Source: Thelephora terrestris (lineage: Eukaryota; Basidiomycota; Agaricomycetes; Thelephorales; Thelephoraceae). From it: a stretch of 64,000 nt of DNA. The stretch is from the NCBI GenBank assembly GCA_015956445.1, contig WIUZ02000009.1, forward strand, positions 1,240,001 to 1,304,000, read 5' to 3'. This document shows positions 1 to 9,900 of this stretch, in pieces. How positions within the stretch are numbered: position 1 is the stretch's first letter; every line of letters begins with the position of its first letter. A program made the translations under genes and the position numbers. Below the pieces are notes generated by a model. It was not told the origin of the DNA. It did not search any database and saw only the letters and a list, made by a program, of their open reading frames with translations.

Positions 1-444
1 TAGTTCTTGATTATGATGTGGTCTTCAATACGCTCGGATATGGGGGTTAAAGGGACAGTTCTTAGGTTGTAGTGCCTTAGCCAAAAGTTCAGTCTTCATC
101 CGGCTTTGGCGCTGTTGAACGTACCGTCTCATGTAGAGCGTCATATCCTTCTGCTTTCGGTAGCGTCGGGAAATCTGCATGGCAATAGAGATGTTGGTAG
201 GGATAGGGGGTGTTGGTGAGGGAGAGGTCGTAAGAGTCGTGATTCGTAAATGAGTCGTAAATCGTAAATTCATTAAATCGTGACGTGGCGTCTTCTCGAT
301 GGGCTCAGCTTTCCGAATTCTGTCCTTATCCGTCGGAGGCGGCGAGTCAAAATACTTCTTACCTTTTAATGATACAATAGTAGATTAAAAAGGGTGGAGA
401 AAAGATAAGATGTAGGAATGTCTGCTTGGTAACTTGAAAGGGAG
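1..444. other. Left edge, no gene that can be supported
   Basis: A minus-strand reading frame of 82 codons begins with ATG at 273 and ends at 25. Its second half, from an internal ATG near 180, is rich in Arg, Lys and Gln and could be the start of a small gene read leftwards. I see no homology, no splice signals and no partner, and the first 30 residues look like translated 5' leader. The rest is AT-rich spacer before the gene fragment at 445. Confidence 0.3.
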
Positions 445-906
445 TTAGAAACCGATCGCTTTGTATGAAGGCACAAGGATCTCTTCCTTTGTCAAGGTTC
501 CACTGGCACGGAATTGGTTGTCTATATCTTCGACGAACATACTGTCAGGCGTGTTTTCCTCGAGGAGGAAGGGGTACTGGAAGAATTCGTGGTCTACCCA
601 CACCGCTTCCCAGGTGCTAAAACGATGCTTTTTGACTGCCTGGCGGATCCTTTCCCGGGCATCCTCAGTGTCGCGGAGATATTCAAGTAGGAGGGGCAGG
701 GTTTTGAGGTGGGTGTCGGGAGAGAGGATGATCCAAACGCAGTTTCCTCCGACGAAACTGAAGTCCATTTGAAGACGGGGGAAGAGGAGGGAGTGGTGTT
801 GAGGTGTTGGTTTGACTGACTGGGGGTAAGCGCGGAGTAGGAGTCGTAGATACCGAAACGGATAGGAGACCACACCTTTGAACAAATTCAGGGGAATGGA
901 GGAGGG
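445..906 (-). CDS. Host gene fragment (3' exon), unknown function
   Basis: An open frame of 153 codons plus TAA runs from a possible 3' splice site (CATTAG ending at 907) to 445. It has no good ATG at its start, so it reads as a terminal exon rather than a whole gene. An internal ATG gives a compact core of about 107 residues (starting MDFSFVGG) that looks like folded protein: a beta-like start, two amphipathic helices rich in Arg/Glu, then a Trp/Phe-rich segment. I do not recognise the family. The missing 5' exons would lie at higher coordinates, where the retrotransposon begins, so the gene may have been cut off by that insertion or its later rearrangement. Confidence 0.4.
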   Translation of the reverse strand, partial: PSSIPLNLFKGVVSYPFRYLRLLLRAYPQSVKPTPQHHSLLFPRLQMDFSFVGGNCVWIILSPDTHLKTLPLLLEYLRDTEDARERIRQAVKKHRFSTWEAVWVDHEFFQYPFLLEENTPDSMFVEDIDNQFRASGTLTKEEILVPSYKAIGF

Positions 907-1231
907 CTAATGAACGTGTTTCTACCCTTCAGACAGCTAAGTATGTTGGGCGGAAGTGGGGAGAGAAAGAGGAATAGTGGGGCCCAGTTCGCCGCTCCGT
1001 GAGAGTATTTTGTTCTTGTGGGCGCTCCGTTCTTGAATAAGGTTTCGTGATCGGGTAATCCTTCCATAACTAAGTTAGCGCAACTGGCGTTGCTAACATA
1101 ATCATTGATGGTTCCCTACGTTCTTATGGCATTCTTCTTCCTGCCCGACCGTGCTTTCCTTTTCAGTCGATGGGGAGAGGGGGGCAATTGGGGCGAATGG
1201 GATAGGATAATGACTGTGGGGAATGGGTTTT
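886..1231. other. Junction between host fragment and retrotransposon pol; no 3' LTR
   Basis: This stretch should hold the 3' LTR of the minus-strand retrotransposon. It shows no match to either end of the LTR seen at 15416-16781 (no CCGACA terminus, no mirrored LTR sequence). A short inverted repeat (GTTAGC ... GCTAAC, about 1073-1096) and a G-rich segment near 1170-1200 are the only structures I see. The true left end of the element cannot be placed. Confidence 0.5.
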
Positions 1232-4200
1232 TTAGGGAGAGGACGATTCTGAGTCGTTTCCTGACTGAGAATCTTGCGTACCTTCGTCTGATTGTTCCTG
1301 AGAGATCTCGTGTTCAACTTCGTTATCAGTGCCAACTAGTGTGGCCCAATGGTCTAGATCCTGTCTTTTAACGTAAGGGATTAGCCTATAGGCGGCCACA
1401 TGCTCCGTTAGCTCACTGCTATCCATTTCTTCCAGGACATATGATCCTCCTTGAGTCCTTCTGATGACACGATAAGGGCCCATGTATCTATCTGCAGTCT
1501 TCCTTTCGATAGACACACTGTTCTCAATCCGGTTGTTTCGTACTAAGACTAAGTCACCTGACTGATAAGCTCCTATTTTGAGTCGTCTAGCAAACTTCTT
1601 TTCGTAGGCTTGCTTGGATCTGAACCTTGATTTCTGGAGAATTTTCTTTGCTTTGGCTATGTCTTCTGGAAGCCTAAGGAGTTGACGTGCCCTAGTTTGC
1701 ACTAGTTCGTCTCTGGTCATGCCTGGTCTGAAGTCGTTAACTAAAAATGTTGCATCAGCGAGATCTCCTGGCAGCAAGGGATGTACACCGTGTAGGAGGT
1801 AATAAGGGCTGTATCCTGTGGATTTGCGTACTGTGATCCTGTCAGCGTAATTAGCAGCTGAAACATACAGAGGCCATTTGGACAAGTCTCCTTTGCACAA
1901 CTTTACTAAGGCTTCTCGGATGTTGTAGTGTCCACGTTCGACTGGTCCATTGGCTTGAGAATTGTAGGGAGAGATCTTGATGTGACATATTCCATATTTG
2001 GTCAGTAGCTCAGAGAATTCCTTTCCAAAAGAAGGTCCGTTATCTGTGACCACTTCCTGGACTATCCCATAACGTAGGATGATCTTCTTAAGGAAAAACC
2101 TAGCCATGACTTTGGCTTTGTCTCTTGCTATTGCTTTGCATTCCGTTACACCAGACAGGTCATCTCTACAATTAATCAACCAACGCTTGCCTCTGGCTAA
2201 GGGCATGCTCATTACATCCACGTATACCTTACTGAACAGACTTGGCGGGTGGGAAATTGTGACAGGAATATGCATCTTCTTGGTACTTCTGAGTTGACAA
2301 GTATGACAGCTCTGTACGTGTTCCTTGATCTGGTTCCTCATTCCTGGCCAAAAGTACCGGAGGGTTAGAAGTTGTTCTACGGCCCAAACTCCATGGTGAC
2401 CTATGTTCTCATGGGCTTCCCATAGTATTTCCTTTCTTCGTTCTTTAGGGAAAATCACGACTTGGGAAGGATAGCCTAAACGTTTCTTGTACATATGAGC
2501 TTCCTTCATATAGAATGGTTTGGCTTTGTTTAGGAAAGCCTTCCTGTGCTTGGCAAACCGGAATTCTGGTACTTTCTTGGTAATCAGGAACCGTAGGATG
2601 GCAACGAGGTCATCATCAGAATATTGATGGCCTGATGCTACTGCGTAAGAGGCTTTAACGCTGTCATCCAAAAAGGTGGCATCTTCCAAATGGGGGTAAG
2701 CAAGGGGTTCAGGGTCTGACTGAACTGGGGAGGTGATGACTGGTACAGGAGGGGAGGGCTCATCATGAACCTGAACAGCTAGAGCAATGTTATCTATCCA
2801 TTCCTCTGGGTCAGATTCCTGGGATAGATCTTCTTCATCACTAGCTTGTCTTCTTCTTGATAGAGCATCAGGGGCCTTGTGCTTATGCGCAGGGGTGTGA
2901 ACTAACTTGAAAGTGAACTGTAGGATTGCTTTTACCCACCGATTCATAGGGGCTCCTGGAATCGTATCTGGGTTCTTCAACATTCCTCCTATGCTTGAGG
3001 CATCCACTTCAACAATGAGGTTCTTTACACCGTATAGGTAGGCTCTGAACTTGTGTAAGGCTCGATACAAACCGTAGAGTTCCAGCTTAGATTGTCCGTA
3101 GCGTTCACTATACCCACTGAAGGGGATGGATCCATATCTCGCTGGAGTACGGCGGCCTTCTTCATCTTCTTGGGACAAAACCATGCCTATACCATGCACA
3201 CTTGTGTCTACAGAGAAATAGACTGGCCTGTCACTAGTGTAATCTATTGACCGTAGTGCTGGTGCACTTGATACTAGCTTCTTGAGCTTCTCAAAGGTTT
3301 CTTGGCGCTCTGGGCTCCAACAGTATTCTACGTCTTTTCTGGTTAGATCAACCAAAGGTTTAGCCAATAGGCTGAAACCTTCAATCCAAATCCGGACTGT
3401 TCCACATAAGCCTAAGAATCCTCTGAGCTCTTTGAGGTTACGAGGTACTGGCCAATTTTCAACCTTCTGAGCACGACAATCTACTGGCTCTCTTCCTTTA
3501 GCACTGCACTTATGACCTACTATTTCTACTTCTGCACGGCAGAGCTGCATCTTCTTGGCCGATATTGTACCACCTGCTTCTCCGATTCTATGAAGAATTC
3601 TATGAACGTCGCTGATATGCTCCCATATGTATCTTCTGATACCTGGGTTCTCTTTGAGGGTTTCCTCCTTGCCATCCGGTCCAAGGTACTTTGAAGCTGG
3701 TCCCTTGATTGGTATGTCGTCTATAAAGACTCCTGCAACGTCTGGGACTTCATCATGGAGGATGAACATCATAGTATCCTGGAATTCTGCTGGGGCATTA
3801 ACGTATCCCATTGGCAGTGACGTAAGTCGGAAAACTCCTATAGGGGTCTGGAAGGCAGTAAGATCTCTACTATGGACATCTAGGACTCTGGCATGGAAGC
3901 CCCAGTACATATCCAATACAGTATAAACACTACGTCCAGCATATGCTTCAACAAATTCTTCAATGATGGGAGGAACAGCTGAGTCCCTGATTGTTACACT
4001 ATTAAGACGTCTAAGGTCATGGACTAACCTTAAACCACCGTCCTTCTTAAGAACATAGAACCATCTGGATCTATAAGCTGTTTGGGCTCTCTCGTAGACT
4101 CCAGCCTTGATCTTTTCCTTAAGGAGACGTAGAACTTCATCCTTGTGACTTAGACCTAAGGGTATGTTCTTCTCAGTCCATGGTTCGTGCTCAATAGTAG

Positions 4201-4777
4201 GAATGATGTAATCAGAGAAGTAATCATTACGAAATGTTCCTCTTTCGTCCTCATCAAAGGCTATACTCCTTTCGTTGAGGCACAAAACATATTGCAACAA
4301 TTTACGTTCCTCAGTTGACAACTCCTCATGGTTATCAATATCAAGCTCTTTCATCCGTTCAGATGTAATCCTAGTAGTAGGGGAAAAGGTAGGGGGGTGG
4401 TAGGGTAACTTAGGGAGGTTGAGGAGAGGGTCTTGAGGGAAGCTACGTCGAGGCTTCTGATGTTCAGGAATTGGCATTGCCACAGGCTTTACCCTGTCCT
4501 GAACCTTCCTATACTTGAATACTGCGTAAGGGGGGTTTTGAAGGGTTGCAGGCGTATCACAATCTTCCTCAGAATCCGAGCTATCGTACTGATGCATTAA
4601 GCTGGGTAGTTCATTCCAAGATTCTTGGTCAGAACAGCTCTGTTCAGATTGGACATCCCATTCTGAGTCCGATTGAGGCCTGCAGAAGGTGACGGAGTGA
4701 GGGGGAACAGAGGGAGAGATGGGTCGTACCCAAACTTTCCTAGCCCTATTCATCGTTTTAACGGGTCTGTGGGACAT
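1232..4777 (-). CDS. pol: Ty3/gypsy Pol polyprotein (RT, RNase H, integrase)
   Basis: An intact 1,181-residue frame starts at ATG 4777. The N-terminal 150 residues are acidic and low in structure, and there is no protease here (it is fused to Gag). RT lies at about residues 190-400: LVHDLRRLN at 251 and the active site FIDD at 351-354, where most RTs have YxDD. RNase H has acidic residues near D524, E566 and D592. The integrase has an HHCC finger (HENIGHHG near 789, CHTC near 825) and a D-D-35-E core near D853, D911 and E947. Downstream, the motif YMGPYRV marks a GPY/F module, and I see no chromodomain. The product would copy element RNA into cDNA and insert it. The frame is uninterrupted, which points to recent activity or selection. 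Confidence 0.95.
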   Translation of the reverse strand: MSHRPVKTMNRARKVWVRPISPSVPPHSVTFCRPQSDSEWDVQSEQSCSDQESWNELPSLMHQYDSSDSEEDCDTPATLQNPPYAVFKYRKVQDRVKPVAMPIPEHQKPRRSFPQDPLLNLPKLPYHPPTFSPTTRITSERMKELDIDNHEELSTEERKLLQYVLCLNERSIAFDEDERGTFRNDYFSDYIIPTIEHEPWTEKNIPLGLSHKDEVLRLLKEKIKAGVYERAQTAYRSRWFYVLKKDGGLRLVHDLRRLNSVTIRDSAVPPIIEEFVEAYAGRSVYTVLDMYWGFHARVLDVHSRDLTAFQTPIGVFRLTSLPMGYVNAPAEFQDTMMFILHDEVPDVAGVFIDDIPIKGPASKYLGPDGKEETLKENPGIRRYIWEHISDVHRILHRIGEAGGTISAKKMQLCRAEVEIVGHKCSAKGREPVDCRAQKVENWPVPRNLKELRGFLGLCGTVRIWIEGFSLLAKPLVDLTRKDVEYCWSPERQETFEKLKKLVSSAPALRSIDYTSDRPVYFSVDTSVHGIGMVLSQEDEEGRRTPARYGSIPFSGYSERYGQSKLELYGLYRALHKFRAYLYGVKNLIVEVDASSIGGMLKNPDTIPGAPMNRWVKAILQFTFKLVHTPAHKHKAPDALSRRRQASDEEDLSQESDPEEWIDNIALAVQVHDEPSPPVPVITSPVQSDPEPLAYPHLEDATFLDDSVKASYAVASGHQYSDDDLVAILRFLITKKVPEFRFAKHRKAFLNKAKPFYMKEAHMYKKRLGYPSQVVIFPKERRKEILWEAHENIGHHGVWAVEQLLTLRYFWPGMRNQIKEHVQSCHTCQLRSTKKMHIPVTISHPPSLFSKVYVDVMSMPLARGKRWLINCRDDLSGVTECKAIARDKAKVMARFFLKKIILRYGIVQEVVTDNGPSFGKEFSELLTKYGICHIKISPYNSQANGPVERGHYNIREALVKLCKGDLSKWPLYVSAANYADRITVRKSTGYSPYYLLHGVHPLLPGDLADATFLVNDFRPGMTRDELVQTRARQLLRLPEDIAKAKKILQKSRFRSKQAYEKKFARRLKIGAYQSGDLVLVRNNRIENSVSIERKTADRYMGPYRVIRRTQGGSYVLEEMDSSELTEHVAAYRLIPYVKRQDLDHWATLVGTDNEVEHEISQEQSDEGTQDSQSGNDSESSSP

Positions 4778-6989
4778 GGTGGGAAAATAAAGATTTTTAT
4801 TTCACCTGTACCTACAGGTACCCACAGCAAACAGAAAAAAAAAAAAAAAAAAAAATGAAAATTTTTTAAGCAAGGGGTGGGCGGGAGGGAGAGAAAGAGA
4901 AAAAAAAAATTAAAAAAGCAACAATTTAAAAATTAAAAATATAGCTAGAGGAGGGAGAAGGCGGAGGAAGAGTAGGGGAAAAACGGGACCGAGAGGGGCT
5001 GAAAAAAAAACGAAGGAGACTGAGCTACGATCGAAGAGGTAGCGGTCGTGAGAAACAGAGACAGAAAAGGAAAGAGGGGAAAAGCCGATTGGAAAACCGG
5101 GAGAGAGAAAGAAAGGAAAAAAAAGATTAAAACGACGTGGGCGGAGAAAAGATTAGAATGAGACCGGAGAGAATAAAATACGGGGAGGGCGTGGAACGGC
5201 GAACGCGGGGAACTAAAAAAAATTCGAAGGGGAAGAAAAAGGGTGGAAAAAAAAAATGCAACCGCGGGGAACGGTTTAGAGGTGAGCTACGCGCCGGAAA
5301 GCCAAAGAGAAAATTAAAATACGGGGTAAGGAGGGAGACGCGAGAGACCGGGTAAACAGCTCAAGTATTACCGGAGTGCCGAAGTCGTGACACTTAATGA
5401 CAAATAAAACTGATTACCTGGGGAGATATGCGAGTGGCGGACAAACCAAAGGCTTTATCACGCGAGAAAACGGTAAACGGGGGGGGCTCTGTTGCACGCG
5501 GTGTAAACTAACTGGTAGGTAGTCTACCTAAGTGCAAATACTAGTAGGTGGAACACGGGAGCGAGAGGCAGAAGGCACGAAGGGGTCACGGACCACGTAT
5601 GTCGAATACGAAGTAAGCGAGGGAAAGAAGGGGGGTGATGAGGAGGGGAAAGGGGGCCGTCAACAAGGGACGGCGTGTACAATCGACGACCGGCGTCGAA
5701 CAAAGAGGGAAGGGGGTGCTGAGGAGAAGGCCTGCGCGGTAGATAAGCAGGTAGAAAGATTTGGTGGCGGCGGCGGAAACGGTGTGCAGTAGGCCGAAAG
5801 AAGGGGCCGACGTGCACAAGAGGGGTGGAGGCGGCGACGGAATAGGTGGGTCGCGAGTAGAAAGGGAGAAGGCGGGGTTGGGAGCGGGTTACGGGTGGTT
5901 GAGCCGAGCCGAGGTGGTCGAGATGGAGGGTTGGTGGAGGTGCGGCGTTGCACGCAAACAAGAATTTGTGAGGGAGAGGGTCGACGGTTGGACGTCGCCG
6001 AGGAGGTTGGAGTGGTTGGCGTTCGCGTTGGAGCGAAGGAACGGGCGGGCGGACAAACGAGGCTGAGATGGCACGGAAATTAGGGGGGGGGAGGTAAGAT
6101 AAGCAGAAATATCAAAAGAAACAGAGAGATAGAAATAAAAAATTATAGGACGGGACGCGGAGAGGGGATTAGGATAGGATAGGCTATTCGAGAAGAGGGG
6201 GCTCGGAGAAGGGAAAAGGAAAACAAAGAAAAAGAGGCAGAAAAGAGGCAGAAAAGGAAGGAGACGGCGGACTCAACGGAATCGCAACAACTGCGCGGAA
6301 CCTTTTCCGAAAGCTGAGAGGTTGTCCGGCCTTCGCTGCTCTGTAAGACGATACCAGTTGCGAACACGAGGAGAGAGAGGAAGACGAGAGATAGAGGAGA
6401 GAAGGAAGACCTGGGAGGGAGATATTAGGCGGGAGGGGGTTCTACTGTTGGGCGACAAACGGCGGCGTAAACGGGGAATCGAAGGGTCGGAGGACGTCGA
6501 CGAAGAGGTGTAGAGTCCAAAAAGAGAGTTTTCGGAGGGCAGGGAGGAGGTTTGAGGTAGAGATCGGGGCGGGTTTGAGGTCCGTTGAAGGTGGGAGGCC
6601 GAAAAAGTAGGTTGCCAAGTAAGGGAGCAAACGAGCGGAAAATGCACCAGTGGCGTTACAGTCGACCAGCGAGAGGTGGTCCGGACGTTCGTCGAGAACG
6701 TGGATGAAGGAGAGAGAAGAACGGTTGGCAGGGACGTAGGGGAGAGGGAAAGAGATAGAGGGCGCTAATAAGTCAAGAGCTCAAAGAGTTAAGTCAATAA
6801 GCGACGTACGCGTAAAGATGGGGTCAGGAACCGGGGATCGGATCGAAGGCTTCTAAGAATCCGATCGCTTAGACTGAATTGAGATGGGGCGTTTGATGGG
6901 ATGGGACGTGCAAATAGATTAGAGAGGACGTGCGGTAGATTGAACGTCAGAGAGTAGACCATAAATCGGCGGGGAAAAGGGGACGTACG
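4778..6989 (-). other. Noncoding spacer inside retrotransposon, extreme strand asymmetry
   Basis: Between pol and the extra ORF lies 2.2 kb in which the plus strand is overwhelmingly A and G, so the element's sense strand is pyrimidine-rich. It begins with a plus-strand poly(A) run of about 20 at 4834-4854, followed by A-rich DNA and then GGA/GAA-rich DNA to about 6750. Long open frames on both strands here (for example 5524-5961 minus) have Pro/Arg/Leu-rich, low-complexity products. They look like a consequence of the skewed composition, not genes. No splice-supported model was found. Confidence 0.6.
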
Positions 6990-9900
6990 TCAAAGTGCTT
7001 CAACGGCCTTGGCTTCTGGATCAACATGAGGAGGAGAGGAGGCCTCAGTGGCGCAAGCTTGGTTTTCCTGCCGGGCGCCAGCAGCGTAGGCCGAGTACAC
7101 GAGTTGATAAAGATACTGGAAGCAACTCATGAGGGTGGCGATATTACGTCCGTGCTCTTCGAGAGCGAACTGAGTCTTTGGGCCGTAGAATTTTTTGAAG
7201 GTCGCCATATCTTGCTTGAGTTCGGCGATATCCGAGTCGTTATCCCTGGTGGCGAGGATAAGGAGGGCCGAATCGACGTCGTCCCGAAGGCTCTTCAGTT
7301 CCCGATCGTAGGCCTGGTGGTTATCTTCGACCGTTTTCGCGAGTCCTTCAAGGTCAGGCGCCAACGTTACCATCTTATCGAGCCTCGCCTTGATGGACTC
7401 GGCGTCAATGTGAGTGGCTTCGATCCTTCTTTCCACAACCTTAATTTCACCGTTTAGCCGAGTCAGATCCATCCTCGCGCCTGCCAGCCGCTCATCAATT
7501 ACCGTGCGGGCGTGGAATCGCCGAAGGCCACGGGGGTCGTCCATATTGTACGCCACCTCCTGACATTCTCGTTCCCGCGCCTCGCAACGCCGCGTCTCAT
7601 TAAACTTCCACCGCAAATTCGTAAGTAGGCACCCGTCCTCCATGATCTGGTCATCCATCCGCTTAACCTTAGCCCTCAATCCGTCCAACGTCGATCCGAA
7701 GTCCTCCTCAAGGTCGGATACTTGTTTACGAAGCTCCCGAAATTCTTCCGGATCGTGTGGCATCGGCAAAAGGTAAGGGGGTCGGTTTCCGGGGACCGGA
7801 CTCTTTGGTACGTAAAACTCCTCATCCTGCTTCATATTTTCGTCGTGATCCTGGAAATGGTGCTTGACATCGGAAAGCCAATCGTGTGTCTTGTACGGGG
7901 TCGCTCCGGACTCATCCACTGCTTCCTTTTTTACCTCCGGCTTCTTTTCCTCATCCTGTCGCTTCTTCTCCTCTTCCTGTCCAAAGCTTCGTCCCCTTTG
8001 CCATGCCTCCCTCAACTGAAGGAGGTCAGTTGCGACCTCACCCGTGTCCACCGTGCTACGCTCCTCTAAGACGGCGGTAATCTTCTTTACCCAATAGTCC
8101 CGATCTGGTTCGATCCCTTGGAGACGCTGGGCACCGATATCATGGGCGATCTGGAGGAGGCCTAACTTAGCAAAGAAGTCTTGGACGTCGCTCTGGTCCC
8201 CATGTTCCAGCAAGATATCCAGGTATGGTTCTAGGCGCGCGAAACTTTGATGGATTCGGTCCAGCGCTTCCTTCTTGGAGACGTCTTCCCTGTCAGACTC
8301 GGCTAACACCTTCTTGTCTTTTGCGAGTGGCGAGTTTGTCGGCGCGTCATCTGTCAATTCGTCGTCCTCTTCGAAGTCGTCAGGGTAATTTAGAATAATC
8401 GGGGAGCCGGGGCAGAGGTGAAGTCCGTCAAGGGAGTCGAACGGGGTATCGACGTGAGTAAACCCCATCCTCGGGGATTCGTCGGACTTCGGCTGATTGT
8501 TAGCGATAGGGGGAACACGGTCGGTCATCTCGTCGTCCAGAACCGCGATTTTAGGTACGGATCGCGATCTACCCTTCCATGGGTTGGGCGTACCGGGACG
8601 TCTAAGCAGGGGTCCATACGACTCGTCCGAAGCTGAGTATTCATTAATCTTTTCACTGGGGGCAGGGGCACCTGGAATTGGTGATTACATCTTGATTACA
8701 TGGTGAGCTCATGTGCACTTTTCAATAATTGTAATCGCTGATTCCAGGTTGATTACATTTAAAATGTTACCTTGACATGTAATTCAACTGTTGCCACCAA
8801 CTCCATTTGAAATTTCCTCAAGATGTTCCCAAGCAATGTTTCCTGAATGTGCCCAGTGGGTACATTGTGAAAACATCCCATGTTTTTGAGCACATTTAGA
8901 TTACATCTCAGACGATTGAAGAACATGCTGATTACATTGCAGTATCATTTTTGCTGACAGGTCAAAAGCATCCCAGAAACATTTGTTGAGAACATTTCAA
9001 ATGGAATTGGTGGACATTGGTTGGATTACATGTCAAGGTAACATTTGAAATGTAATCAACCTGGAATCGGTGATTACAATTATTGAAAAGTGCACATGAA
9101 CTCACCATGTAATCAAGATGTAATCACTGATTCCAGGTGCCCCTGCCCTCAGTGTTTGTTGTTCATGAAGCGAGATGTTGCGCTTACTACTGATGTCATC
9201 GCTGTCACTATCTTCTAGGTCCATCGATCCGGTGTCGGCATCAGCGCTGTCCTCTGAGTCCATCTCTTCCTCGATCCGTCGCAATCTGACGATCGCGTCG
9301 GCCATCGATATGGGTCGTCCACGGCCATCGGTAACGGTCGTCTTTTGCGGACCGTACGGCGGTGGGTTCACTTTACCAGAGGGTCGGGCTACCGACTGGT
9401 CCGGGAACGGCGTATTCCGAGGGATGTCCAGAGTAGGGACGGGGTCGGGACCGAGGTGGTACCGACTGGGGAACAGGTCTTCGTAAGTGTCGAGGACTCG
9501 GCGTAGGGGCGGTGGCGTTGGGCGGTTGCTGCTCGCGTCCAGCTCTGGACCGTACAGGTGTATGTACGCCGCTCCCTGGTAGACGTACGGGGGCTGCTCC
9601 ACTCCGCCACCCACGATGATAGCTCCGAACGCGAAGAAGGAGTCCTCCGCGCGGCCTAGGGTGGGATCCATTAACTTCTCGAAGTGGGCGGCGGCCAATA
9701 GTCCTGGGCTTCGTTGGCCGAGGGGTGGGACGTTGACGTCCATTACCTCTTCCATGGTAGGCACGTTGTTGGGCACCGGTAGCTCGATAGTACGCCCTAG
9801 CCTCGGAGGGCTGGGTTCCGACGGCGGCGTCAACAACGTCTGCAACGGCCCTTCCTTCAGCCTAGGACACTGCTGACAGCCACAAGAACACTCACCATAA

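Noticed and set aside
1073-1096. GTTAGC...GCTAAC inverted repeat as a transcription terminator or LTR end
   Set aside because: It is only 6 bp per arm and matches neither terminus of the known LTR.
4834-4860. Poly(A) run as the tail of a retroposed gene or LINE
   Set aside because: No coding sequence or target duplication precedes it on the plus strand, and it merges into a general A/G-rich stretch.
5524-5961. Long minus-strand frame rich in Pro, Arg, Leu
   Set aside because: It lies in the purine/pyrimidine-skewed spacer, where stop codons are rare by composition. The product is low complexity and overlapping frames are equally open.
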